Shown here piece after piece: positions 34,708 through 42,557 of a DNA stretch of 64,000 nt (positions are counted from its first letter, which is position 1; each line of letters opens with the position of its first letter). Position numbers and translations under genes: made by a program. The stretch is from GCA-2861595 sp035525365. GTDB lineage: Bacteria; Actinomycetota; Acidimicrobiia; Acidimicrobiales; GCA-2861595. Where the stretch lies: positions 22,311-86,310 of the forward strand of contig DATLEK010000022.1 in assembly GCA_035525365.1 (NCBI GenBank), given 5' to 3'. A model generated the notes under the pieces. That model worked only from the letters and a program-made list of their open reading frames with translations, was not told the origin of the DNA and ran no database searches.

Positions 34708-35972
34708 TACGGCAGGTCGAACAAGGACCGCAGCGCCTCGGCCAGACGATCGCCGCGTGGGGTGCCGGCCGCCTCTTTCAGGCGCACGGTGGGCTCGTGC
34801 AGCAGCTTGGCCAGCAGAGCCCGGGTCAGACCGTCCACGGCCTCCCGCTGGCCCTCGTCGAGCTCACCGAGACGGGCGCGGAAACGGTCCAGCTCCGTGG
34901 TGCGCATGTCCTCGCCGCGCTGGCGCAGCGCAACCACCAGAGGCGCAAGCTGGCGCGCCGTAGAAGTCGCACGGTAGCGCTCCAGCTCTTCGCCGACGAT
35001 GGCCTCGACCCCCGCCACTTCCCCCCGGCGCCCCGCTAAGCCTGCCTCGGCGAAAGCCTTCAGGTCGTCCATGTCGAGCAGGGTCACCCCGGGCACCTCG
35101 GCCACGCCGGCCTCCACGTCGCGGGGAACAGCGATGTCCACCACCAACAGAGGCCGGTCCGGCCGGGCCGCCATCACCGGCGCCAGGTCCTCGGCACTGA
35201 GGAGCACCGACGGCGCACCGGTGGAGGTGAGAAGCACGTCGGCCTGCTCGAGCGCCGGCCGCAGGTCGGCGAACGGCACAGGGCGGCCCCCGGCACGCTC
35301 GGCCAGTGCGACTGCCTTGGCCCAGGTGCGGTTGGCCACGGTGAGCTCGCCCACGTTCGGCGCGCCGGCGAGGGCGACCGTCATCCCCTCACCCATGTCA
35401 CCCGCTCCGAGGACCAGAACGCGCCGGCCTTCGAGAGTGCCCAGTCGCTGCGCCGCCATCTCCACGGCAGCCTGCGAAACCGATGTGGTGCCCCGCCCGA
35501 TTCCCGTCTCGGTGCGGGCCCGCTTGCCCACCTCGAGGGCATGCCGGAAGAGGGCGCCGAGAACCGGGCCGGCGGAGGACTCGGCTGCGGCCCGCTCCCA
35601 GGCGTTCCGCACCTGCCCCAGGATCTCGCTCTCGCCCACCACCGCGGAATCAAGGCCCGAGGCCACACGGAACAGGTGCGCGCCGACGTTGTCCTCGTAG
35701 TACGAGTAGAGGTGGTCCGAGAACCGCTCGGCAGGGATCGAGCTGATGTCGGCGAAGAAGTCACGAACCTCGGCCAAAGCGCTGTGGAAGCGTTCGGCAA
35801 CCACATAGGCCTCCGTGCGCATGCAGGTGGACAGGAGCACCACCTCGCTCAGGTTCTCCCGCGAGCCGAGTGAGGCCAACGCCTTGGGAAGGGCGGCGTC
35901 GTTCACCGTCACACCCTCGAGGATCTCGAGGGGCACGGTGCGATGGTTCAGTCCTACGACGACGACAGACAC
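34707..35972 (-). CDS. hemA: Glutamyl-tRNA reductase
   Basis: 421 residues from GTG 35972. The GTG lies inside the end of sirC (19-base overlap). The longer open frame upstream is sirC sequence in another frame. Catalytic cysteine: VVLLSTCMRTEAYVV. Other blocks: GLNHRTVPLEILE, ESEILGQVRNAWERA, GKRARTETGIGRGTTSVSQAAVE, and NADPH-binding VLVLGAGDMGEGMT. VVDIAVPRDVEAGV is conserved. It starts the C5 pathway from glutamyl-tRNA. Coupling to rex and sirC by overlap supports one redox-controlled operon. Confidence 0.96.
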   Translation of the reverse strand: MSVVVVGLNHRTVPLEILEGVTVNDAALPKALASLGSRENLSEVVLLSTCMRTEAYVVAERFHSALAEVRDFFADISSIPAERFSDHLYSYYEDNVGAHLFRVASGLDSAVVGESEILGQVRNAWERAAAESSAGPVLGALFRHALEVGKRARTETGIGRGTTSVSQAAVEMAAQRLGTLEGRRVLVLGAGDMGEGMTVALAGAPNVGELTVANRTWAKAVALAERAGGRPVPFADLRPALEQADVLLTSTGAPSVLLSAEDLAPVMAARPDRPLLVVDIAVPRDVEAGVAEVPGVTLLDMDDLKAFAEAGLAGRRGEVAGVEAIVGEELERYRATSTARQLAPLVVALRQRGEDMRTTELDRFRARLGELDEGQREAVDGLTRALLAKLLHEPTVRLKEAAGTPRGDRLAEALRSLFDLP

Positions 35973-36583
35973 GCCTGTAGGCGCTCCTTGGCTTTTCGGA
36001 CCTGTCCGGCCCGTATGAGATCGAGCATGTCCGATTCCAGGGCACTCTGCCAATTCAGCCCTTCAGTGGAACGCCCCGAAGTCCGGATTGCATCCCGCTC
36101 GGCGGACAGCAGTTCGGCCAGCACCTCGTACTCCGGTCCCACACAGTCAGCGACCCTCTCCTTGAGCCAGCGGGCGAGAGCGGGGCTGTGGCCTCCCGTG
36201 GACACGGTTACCATCACCGGCCCACGGCGTACGACGGCAGGGAGGGTGAAGGTGCAGTTGTCGATGTCGTCGGCCGCGTTGACCCATACGCCTGCCTCCT
36301 CGCCATCAGCCAGCACGGCGGCGTTGACTGCCGGGTCGCCGGTGGCAGCGACGACCAGCCGGTAACCGTTCAACTCGCCCCGCCGGTAGGGGCGACGCTC
36401 GACGGTGACCTCCGCCCGCGCCTCCAGTTCGGCGGCCACCTCAGGAGCCACCACGTGGACCCGGGCGCCACAGGCGAGCAGGCCTACCGCCTTGTGCGTC
36501 GCTACGGTGCCGCCACCGACGATCAGGCAGCGACGCCCTTCCAGAACGAGGTTGACCGGGTAGAGCGGGACGTGAACCGGCAT
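35954..36583 (-). CDS. Precorrin-2 dehydrogenase / sirohydrochlorin ferrochelatase (SirC/Met8-type)
   Basis: 209 residues. The N-terminal NAD-binding domain reads CLIVGGGTVATHKAVGLLACG, followed by VVAATGDPAVNAAV and WVNAADDIDNCTFTLPAVV, the conserved Met8/CysG-N core with its catalytic Asp. VMVTVSTGGHSPALARWLKE follows, the usual helical link to the dimer domain. It oxidises precorrin-2 to sirohydrochlorin; whether it also inserts iron (as Met8) or not (as SirC) is not settled by sequence. It starts at the rex stop (one-base overlap) and overlaps hemA. Confidence 0.9.
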   Translation of the reverse strand: MPVHVPLYPVNLVLEGRRCLIVGGGTVATHKAVGLLACGARVHVVAPEVAAELEARAEVTVERRPYRRGELNGYRLVVAATGDPAVNAAVLADGEEAGVWVNAADDIDNCTFTLPAVVRRGPVMVTVSTGGHSPALARWLKERVADCVGPEYEVLAELLSAERDAIRTSGRSTEGLNWQSALESDMLDLIRAGQVRKAKERLQACLSSS

Positions 36584-37308
36584 CAGATCGGCGCCAGGTG
36601 GCCTGTGGGAGGCACGGTGCCGCGCTCTCCTGCGACAGGCAACGCCAGAGCCTCGTCGAGAGGTCCGGGGCCAGCCTGACGCTGTTGGTAGAAGGAGAGG
36701 ATCTGCAGCTCGATGGACAGGTCCACTTTGCGCAGGGAGACGTGATCGGGCACGTTCAGCACCACTGGAGCGAAGTTGAGGATGGAGCCGACGCCGGCAT
36801 CCACCAACAGGTCGGCCACCTCCTGGGCAACCGCAGCAGGCGTGGCGATGATGCCGATGGCCACGTGGCTCTTCCGGGCTATGGCCGCCATGTCGTCAAC
36901 GTGCTGGACCTCCAGGTCGCCGATGAGCGTGCCGACCTTGCCGGGGTCGGAGTCGAGAAGGGCCACCACGTGGAACCCCCGGGCTAGGAATCCGCGGTAA
37001 TTGGCCAGGGCAAGACCTAAATTGCCGAGGCCGATGATCGCTACCGGCCAGTCCTGCGTGAGACCGAGCTCCCTACTTATCTGGTAAAGCAGGTACTGCG
37101 CGTCGTAACCGACTCCACGCGTGCCGTAGGAGCCCAGATAAGAAAGGTCTTTCCGGACCTTGGCGGCGTTGACTCCGGCCATCTCGGCCAGCCGCTCCGA
37201 CGAAACCGTGGCCGTCTTGGATTCGGCCACCTCGAGGAGGCTGCGCAGGTAGAGGGGCAGCCGGGCGACCGTGGCGTCGGGGACCCGTCGGGGAACGCTG
37301 TCGGCCAT
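36583..37308 (-). CDS. rex: Redox-sensing transcriptional repressor Rex
   Basis: 241 residues. An N-terminal winged helix (RLPLYLRSLLEVAES, SERLAEMAGVNAAKVRKDLSYLG) precedes a Rossmann domain with VAIIGLGNLGLALANY, which senses the NADH/NAD+ ratio. GTRGVGYDAQYLLYQI is the conserved linker. Rex binds DNA when NADH is low and releases it when NADH is high. In Streptomyces coelicolor rex heads a rex-hemACD operon and represses itself; the same order with sirC inserted is seen here, and a Rex-like site lies 18 bases upstream. Other window genes (nuo, cytochromes) could be targets, but I saw no clear site there. Confidence 0.95.
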   Translation of the reverse strand: MADSVPRRVPDATVARLPLYLRSLLEVAESKTATVSSERLAEMAGVNAAKVRKDLSYLGSYGTRGVGYDAQYLLYQISRELGLTQDWPVAIIGLGNLGLALANYRGFLARGFHVVALLDSDPGKVGTLIGDLEVQHVDDMAAIARKSHVAIGIIATPAAVAQEVADLLVDAGVGSILNFAPVVLNVPDHVSLRKVDLSIELQILSFYQQRQAGPGPLDEALALPVAGERGTVPPTGHLAPI

Positions 37309-37325
37309 GATCCATGGTACGACCT

Positions 37326-37341
37326 CGTGCCGTAGTTCACA
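37326..37341. promoter_or_regulatory. Probable Rex operator
   Basis: CGTGCCGTAGTTCACA matches the actinobacterial Rex operator TGTGAACnnnTTCACA at 9 of 13 defined positions, with a complete TTCACA half and a weaker CGTG half. It lies 18 bases before the rex start, where it could block the promoter of rex-sirC-hemA-hemC. Autoregulation is the expected arrangement. Confidence 0.55.
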
Positions 37342-37407
37342 AAGGCAACCCGTCGGCGTCGAAGCTGCGGCAAATCGGCTCTTCCGGCCGCTGTACCCTG
37401 GCCATAC

Positions 37408-39105
37408 ATGTACGACTTCGACCTCGCCAGGGGAAAGTCGAGCACGCTTCGGAGTCTTCCTGGCGATCTGCGGGCACAGCTCGCCATGGCTGTCGCCCAG
37501 GCGGAAGCCAGCCCTGACGGGATGCTCGTCGTCTCACCCGACGGAGAGATGGTGGCCCTCAACCGCCGCTTCGCCGAGTTGTGGGGGTTTCCTGAAACCG
37601 TGATCGATACACGCGACGACGAGGTGGCCCTCGAGGCCTCATTGGCTCGGGTCGCTGATCCCGATGAGTTCATCGCCAAGGTTCGCCATGCCTATTCGGC
37701 GCGGGTGGCCTGTCGGGACCAGATCCTGCTCGTCGACGGTCAGGTGCTGGATCGCTACGGCGCCCCCCTGTACGACCCCGACGGCCACTACCTCGGGTAC
37801 GCCTGGTACTTCCGGGACGTCACCGTCCAGATGAACACCCAAGCGGAGCTGCGGGAGCTTGCGGTGACCCTCCAGGCCAGTCTTCTGCCCCCGCGACCTC
37901 CGGAGGTGCCCGGCATGGAGGTGGCCACGAGGTACCGACCGGCCGATCGCAACCTGGCCGTCGGTGGAGACTTCTTCGACGTGTTCCGGCTGGGGACCAA
38001 CGAGTGGGGACTGGTCATCGGCGACGTCTGCGGCAAGGGCGCCTCGGCCGCAGCCCTCACCGCCCTCACCCGTTACACCCTCCGCGCCGCGGCCGTCCAC
38101 CACGCCGAGCCTTCGGCGGTGCTCCAGGAGCTGAACACCGCCATCCTGGCCGAGCCGGAGGCGGACGGCCGTTTCTGCAGCGTGGTCTACGGCCGACTGG
38201 AGCTCGATCGCTGCGGCGCATGGGTCACGCTGGCCTCGGGGGGCCATCCGCGACCGATCGTGGTCCGCCGGGCCGGCTGGCTCGATGTACGGGGCCAGGC
38301 CGGGAGCCTGATCGGCCTCTTCGAGAGCCCGGAGCTGGACGACGACATCGTGGGTCTGGGACCTGGCGATGCTCTCGTGCTGTGCACCGATGGCATCACC
38401 GAGGCCCGCAGCCCGGACGGGGACATGTTCGGCGAGGAACGGCTGTACACCCTGTTGCTCGAATGCGCGGCCGATGATGCTGACTCGATGGCGGGCCGGC
38501 TGGTCGACAGCTGCCTGGCCTTCGCCGGCGGCGCGGCCCATGACGACATCGCCGTGCTGGTGGTGCGGGTGCCGAGCGACGCCGTCACCAACCCAGGCCT
38601 CCGTCTGCTCCAGGCCACCGGATTTGCCAGCACCGACGTGGAGGCCACGACCGAGAAGGCCGGGGAGGACGACGGCAGCCCGCGGGGCCGGCGGCCGTCG
38701 CCACCACGTGAAGCGCGCATCAGCTTGCCCGTGCACCCTTCCAGCTCCGGGAAAGCGCGCCGTTTCGTCGCCGGCGTCCTGCGTAGCTGGCACATGCCGG
38801 CGATAACGGACGGAGCCGTCGAGCTCCTGACCAGTGAGTTGACCACCAATGCAGTCCGCCACGCGCGGTCGCCCTTCACCGTCTTCGTCCGCTACGACGG
38901 CGACCGGGTGAGGATCGAGGTTGACGACTCTTCACCCGAGGCGCCGGAACCCCGGATCCCGAGCGACGAGGACACGGGGGGCCGGGGGCTGATCCTGGTG
39001 GAGGCCATGGCTGAGGCATGGGGGACGACACCTCTGCCCCATGGAAAGCGGGTGTGGTTCGAAGTCGTCGTTCCGCCCGACGGCGCTGACACCCCGACGC
39101 TCTGA
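37408..39105 (+). CDS. PAS - SpoIIE phosphatase - HATPase signalling protein
   Basis: 565 residues in three parts. Residues about 25-140: PAS domain (SPDGMLVVSPDGEMVALNRR, ending YAWYFRDVTVQ). Residues about 155-395: PP2C-type SpoIIE/RsbU phosphatase with metal ligands in VGGDFFDVF, VIGDVCGKG, CTDGITEARS and AHDDIAVLVV. Residues about 430-560: RsbW-like HATPase with N-box LTSELTTNAVRHA and G-box GGRGLILVEAMAEAWG. Such proteins both phosphorylate and dephosphorylate anti-anti-sigma factors, controlling alternative sigma activity from an intracellular signal. No membrane segment is present. The gene is divergent from rex. No anti-anti-sigma partner lies in the window. Confidence 0.9.
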   Translation: MYDFDLARGKSSTLRSLPGDLRAQLAMAVAQAEASPDGMLVVSPDGEMVALNRRFAELWGFPETVIDTRDDEVALEASLARVADPDEFIAKVRHAYSARVACRDQILLVDGQVLDRYGAPLYDPDGHYLGYAWYFRDVTVQMNTQAELRELAVTLQASLLPPRPPEVPGMEVATRYRPADRNLAVGGDFFDVFRLGTNEWGLVIGDVCGKGASAAALTALTRYTLRAAAVHHAEPSAVLQELNTAILAEPEADGRFCSVVYGRLELDRCGAWVTLASGGHPRPIVVRRAGWLDVRGQAGSLIGLFESPELDDDIVGLGPGDALVLCTDGITEARSPDGDMFGEERLYTLLLECAADDADSMAGRLVDSCLAFAGGAAHDDIAVLVVRVPSDAVTNPGLRLLQATGFASTDVEATTEKAGEDDGSPRGRRPSPPREARISLPVHPSSSGKARRFVAGVLRSWHMPAITDGAVELLTSELTTNAVRHARSPFTVFVRYDGDRVRIEVDDSSPEAPEPRIPSDEDTGGRGLILVEAMAEAWGTTPLPHGKRVWFEVVVPPDGADTPTL

Positions 39106-39110
39106 CGGGG

Positions 39111-39200
39111 TCAGCGGGCCAGAATCAGGAACTGCACAAGTGCCGCACCGAGAATCAGGGCGAGCAGCAGAACGAGCGCGATCGTCGTCCCCCGCCTCAC
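39111..39200 (-). CDS. 29-residue membrane microprotein coupled to the SAM hydroxide adenosyltransferase
   Basis: GTG 39200 shares GTGA with the stop of the upstream enzyme gene. The product is RRGTTIALVLLLALILG-like: basic start (VRRG), one hydrophobic helix of about 20 residues, and a basic end (LAR). It is too small for routine gene callers. The overlap and the N-in charge pattern argue that it is translated. Function is unknown; anchoring or chloride/nucleoside-related roles would be guesswork. Confidence 0.55.
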   Translation of the reverse strand: MRRGTTIALVLLLALILGAALVQFLILAR

Positions 39201-40012
39201 GAGGCCGCCTCCAGGCTGACGGCGTCGCCGGGACGCAACTTGAGCTCCTCGGCCGCCGAACGTCGGTCCAGCGCGACCGACACCAGGCCGTAGGAATCCA
39301 CCACCAAGCCGACTTCTCCTGCCTTGAGCTCGGCGTAGTTGTCCGCCAGCCGGCCGGTCCGCACCTGGCCGATACCCCACTTCAGTGAGATGCGATCGCC
39401 CATGGCGGCGATGTCGCCGGGGTCGACGTTGAGCTGGGCGTTGCCGAAGTGATCCACCCAGAGAACCTCGCTCACCAGCTTTCCCTCCTCGTTCCGGCTC
39501 AGGGGGAGTAGGCCCGGTCGCAAGGTGATCGGGTCTATGGGCAGGCCCATCTCACTCAGATCGACGCCGTTGCACAGGTGCCCCACGACCGGAGCAAAGA
39601 CGTCCCGGCCGGCGAAGGTGGCGCCGGGCGCCGGCAGGTGGAACCTGGTCTCGGTCAGCTCGACGGCCCGGGTGGCACCTCCCACCATGGCCACGGCGCC
39701 GGCGAGCAGGCCGTTGTCGGGACCGACGAACACCGCCTCGCCCTCGGTGCCCACCTCCACCGCCACGGCCCGGCGATCGGTACCTACGCCAGGGTCGACC
39801 ACGGCCAGAACCACCCCCGGTGCGAGGTACTGCACGCTTCGCACCAGGGCGAGACTCCCTGCCCGCACGTCATGGGCGGGAACGCCATGGGTGATGTCGA
39901 TCACCGTCACGTGCGGTGCCACCGACCGGATGACCGAGCGGACCACGCCCGTGAACTCGTCCTCCAGACCGAAGTCCGAGAGGAAGGAGACCGTTTCGTG
40001 GCGCCTCGTCAT
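39197..40012 (-). CDS. SAM hydroxide adenosyltransferase (DUF62 family)
   Basis: 271 residues. Conserved blocks: SFLSDFGLEDEFTGVV (active-site Asp), VIDITHGVPAHDVRAG, VVDPGVGTDRRAVAVE, VGPDNGLL and FAGRDVFAPVVGHL, with the C-terminal barrel domain containing VDHFGNAQLN. The family hydrolyses S-adenosylmethionine to adenosine and methionine using hydroxide, and is related to fluorinases and chlorinases. The chloride-binding insert of the halogenases is not apparent. It is cytoplasmic. It lies 27 bases after the small HTH gene and is coupled to a 29-residue membrane peptide. Confidence 0.92.
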   Translation of the reverse strand: MTRRHETVSFLSDFGLEDEFTGVVRSVIRSVAPHVTVIDITHGVPAHDVRAGSLALVRSVQYLAPGVVLAVVDPGVGTDRRAVAVEVGTEGEAVFVGPDNGLLAGAVAMVGGATRAVELTETRFHLPAPGATFAGRDVFAPVVGHLCNGVDLSEMGLPIDPITLRPGLLPLSRNEEGKLVSEVLWVDHFGNAQLNVDPGDIAAMGDRISLKWGIGQVRTGRLADNYAELKAGEVGLVVDSYGLVSVALDRRSAAEELKLRPGDAVSLEAAS

Positions 40013-40039
40013 GTGGGGACGGACGCTACCGGTTTAGTG

Positions 40040-40246
40040 CTATCCGGCCTCGGTGTAGCGGTCTCCGAGATACTTGTCGACATCGTCCTCGCGGAGCCGG
40101 TAGGACTTGCCGACGCGGACAGCGGGCAGATCACCGGCGGTGATCAGGCGGTACACGGTCATGTTCGACACGCGGAGCACCTCGGCGACCTCGGCCACCG
40201 TGAGGAACTTGGCCTTTGCATGCTCTTCCCTTGCCAGTGGTATCAC
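40040..40246 (-). CDS. Small excisionase-type helix-turn-helix protein
   Basis: 68 residues. TVAEVAEVLRVSNMTVYRLI is the MerR/excisionase-like HTH, followed by DLPAVRVGKSYRLREDDV, the wing. It has no effector or dimer domain. A homologous gene lies next to proC in mycobacteria (Rv0500A beside Rv0500), and the same neighbourhood is seen here (proC ends 86 bases upstream). It is distantly similar to BldC in fold. The target is not known. Calling it BldC would over-read the similarity. Confidence 0.85.
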   Translation of the reverse strand: MIPLAREEHAKAKFLTVAEVAEVLRVSNMTVYRLITAGDLPAVRVGKSYRLREDDVDKYLGDRYTEAG

Positions 40247-40332
40247 CCCTCTCCGCCCGTGGGGCCACTGTACGCCAATGGGGCCGATGTGGAAAGTGGG
40301 ATCTTTCCGAGCCCCGGCAGCGGGCTTCGGCG

Positions 40333-41124
40333 TCAGGCCCCGAGCTGGCGCGATCGCTCGGTGGCCGCCTGCACCGCCTCGAGGAAGGCGCCGCGCACCG
40401 CCCGCTCCTCCAGTGCCCGCAGTCCGGCGGCCGTGGTACCTCCGGGTGAGGTGACCGCCGCCCTGAGGGCCTCGGGCCCCTCGCCCGATTCGGCCAGCAT
40501 CCGGGCCGACCCCAGCAGCGTCTGGATCACCAGCGCCACGCTGGTCTCACGGGGCAGGCCCACGAGGACGCCGGCGTCGATCAGTGCCTCGGCAAGGAGG
40601 TACACGTACGCCGGACCGGAGCCGGAGAGCCCGGTGACGGCGTCCAGAAGGTGCTCAGGAACTCTGGCAACCGTGCCCACCGAGGAGAGCACGCCCTCCG
40701 CCCAATCGAGATCGTCGGGGCCAGCACCGGGCCCGGCCGAGATGGCGGCCGCCCCTTGGCCGATGAGGGCCGGGGTGTTGGGCATGGCCCGCACGACACG
40801 CACACCATCACCGAGCCAGCTTTGGAGAGCAGAGAGGCGCACGCCGGCGGCGATGGAGAGCACCTGGACCACACCCGACGCCGCCACCTGCCCGCAAGCC
40901 TCGGCCACGTCGCCTGGCTTGACGGCGATGACCGCCCCGGTGGCCGCAGGGGCCGAGTCGACGACGGCGACGCCCGGCAGGAGATCCTCCAGACGGCGGC
41001 GGCGTTGGTCCAGCTTCTCGACGACGGCCAGCTCCGCCGGGGCAGCCCAGCCGGAACGAAGAAGCCCCGAGACGAGGGCCTCCCCCATCCTCCCGCCGCC
41101 GACCACTACGAGCCGGACGGTCAT
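40333..41124 (-). CDS. proC: Pyrroline-5-carboxylate reductase
   Basis: 263 residues. NADPH-binding VVVGGGRMGEALVSGLL, then AVKPGDVAEAC, RAMPNTPALIGQGA and the proline signature region VTGLSGSGPAYVYLLAEALIDAGVLVGL are all present. TSPGGTTAAGLRALEE is the conserved helix near the active site. It makes the last step of proline synthesis. Length is normal. It is transcribed after the M23 peptidase gene with a 39-base gap. Confidence 0.96.
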   Translation of the reverse strand: MTVRLVVVGGGRMGEALVSGLLRSGWAAPAELAVVEKLDQRRRRLEDLLPGVAVVDSAPAATGAVIAVKPGDVAEACGQVAASGVVQVLSIAAGVRLSALQSWLGDGVRVVRAMPNTPALIGQGAAAISAGPGAGPDDLDWAEGVLSSVGTVARVPEHLLDAVTGLSGSGPAYVYLLAEALIDAGVLVGLPRETSVALVIQTLLGSARMLAESGEGPEALRAAVTSPGGTTAAGLRALEERAVRGAFLEAVQAATERSRQLGA

Positions 41125-41163
41125 CCCACAGCTCCACCGGCGCGGAACATGTCGCTCAGAGCC

Positions 41164-42294
41164 TCACGGAAGGTACCGCCGCGGGTTCTGGGGCGAGCCG
41201 TTGACTCTGGTCTCGAAGTGCAGGTGGGGGCCAGTGGAGTGACCGGTGGAACCCACGAACCCGATCACCTGGCCCTGCGACACCGTGGCCCCGTCGCTCG
41301 TACCGAGGCGGCTCTGATGGGCGTACAGGGTGGTGAGCCCGCCTCCGTGGTTGATGATCACGCAGTTGCCGTAACCGCTGTAGGAGCCGGCGAAGATGAC
41401 CTCGCCGGCCTTCGCCGCCCGGATGGGCGTCCCGCTGCCGGCACCGATGTCGATACCGGCGTGGAGACGGCCCCACCGAGGCCCGAAACCGGAGGTCACC
41501 GGACCTCGTAGAGGCCAGGCCAGTCCGGCTCCCGAGATCCGCCCGTCGGCGCCGGGGTCCACGACGGCCCGCTCCTTGGAGCGGATGAGAGCGGTGAGGC
41601 CCGACTCCTGGCGCGCAACCTCGTCAGCCTCGGTCTGGTACTCACGGATGCGGGCCTCCAGGGCATCGGAGAGCCTCTGCTTCTGCATCCGCGCCGTCTG
41701 CAGCTCTGACAACCGCGCCAGCACGAGCTTTCGCCGTTCGGCGGCAACGTCACGCGCCTGGGCCGCCTTGACCTGCTCCTCGTCGAGATCCTGGCGGAGT
41801 GAGCGGAGCCGGTCCAGCACGTCCCTGTCACGGTTCGTGACCTGGGCAAGTAGGGAGCTGCGCCGGCTCGCTTCCCCAAGGTTCCTGGCCCCGATGACGT
41901 CGACGAAGTCGGTCCGGTCGGGACGGACGTAGGCGGAGACGGCCCGGTTGACCACCGCCGTACGCAGGGTGACGACCTCCTTCTCGGTAGAGGCGATGCG
42001 AGCCTCGGCGTCGGCGACGGCGCTCAGGGCGGCCTGGACGGCCTGGCGGGCGGTGTCGGCGCTGGCCTGCTGGGCCCGCACCTGGGTGTTCAACACCCTC
42101 ACGGCGGTTGTCAGCTGCGCGTCCGATGCCCGCAGGGCGTTCAGCTGCGTGGCCAGTTGGGCCCGCTTCTGGCGGGCCGCCTCGCGCTTCTGGCGGACGC
42201 TGCTCAACGACTCTCCGGCCAGGGCCGGCCCCGACAGGGCGAGCACGAGGATCAGGACCAGGCCTGCGATGGACGGTCGGTGTGTTCTCGGCAT
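41164..42294 (-). CDS. Secreted M23 peptidase with coiled-coil N-terminal region (EnvC-like)
   Basis: 376 residues from ATG 42294 (an upstream start would add eight residues before the signal peptide). A signal peptide (PSIAGLVLILVLALSGPALA) is followed by a coiled coil from about 30 to 260, rich in Arg, Gln, Ala and Glu. The M23 domain has zinc ligands HAGID (His, Asp) and HLHFE (second His), with YSGYGNCVIINHGGGLTTLYAH. It cuts peptidoglycan cross-bridges outside the cell, or activates amidases if degenerate; here all ligands are present. The layout resembles proteins controlled by FtsEX, but no ftsEX is in the window. Confidence 0.9.
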   Translation of the reverse strand: MPRTHRPSIAGLVLILVLALSGPALAGESLSSVRQKREAARQKRAQLATQLNALRASDAQLTTAVRVLNTQVRAQQASADTARQAVQAALSAVADAEARIASTEKEVVTLRTAVVNRAVSAYVRPDRTDFVDVIGARNLGEASRRSSLLAQVTNRDRDVLDRLRSLRQDLDEEQVKAAQARDVAAERRKLVLARLSELQTARMQKQRLSDALEARIREYQTEADEVARQESGLTALIRSKERAVVDPGADGRISGAGLAWPLRGPVTSGFGPRWGRLHAGIDIGAGSGTPIRAAKAGEVIFAGSYSGYGNCVIINHGGGLTTLYAHQSRLGTSDGATVSQGQVIGFVGSTGHSTGPHLHFETRVNGSPQNPRRYLP

Positions 42295-42557
42295 GGGATG
42301 CAGCCCCAGGCTTCCCACCCGGAAAGCGCCTGAAGGGCCGGTCGGACGCTAGTTAGGACGGAGGTGCTGGCGCAAGAACCGCTGACCCGGCAGCGGGTCG
42401 AGCGACCATGCCGAGCCGGACGCGCCACGACCCGAGGAACCTCGCAACGCCATTCGCACTTCCCCGAACGAATGACGCCGTTCCGCCCCTCGGGCCGCAG
42501 CGGCGCTCACGGTAGCCGCCCCTCAGCCGCCAAACAAGAGCCCGCACTAATCAGCTT
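42295..42557. other. Intergenic region upstream of the M23 gene
   Basis: 263 bases between the mshA-type gene and the M23 peptidase gene, both minus strand. It probably holds the M23 promoter and leader. Peptidase genes of this kind in actinobacteria can carry a c-di-AMP riboswitch; I looked for its conserved core and did not find it. No open frame or tRNA was seen. Confidence 0.4.

Noticed and set aside
40040..40246. BldC developmental regulator
   Set aside because: Size and fold fit, but the sequence and proC neighbourhood match the Rv0500A-type protein better.
42295..42557. c-di-AMP riboswitch in front of the M23 peptidase
   Set aside because: The conserved core sequences of that riboswitch could not be found in either reading of the leader.
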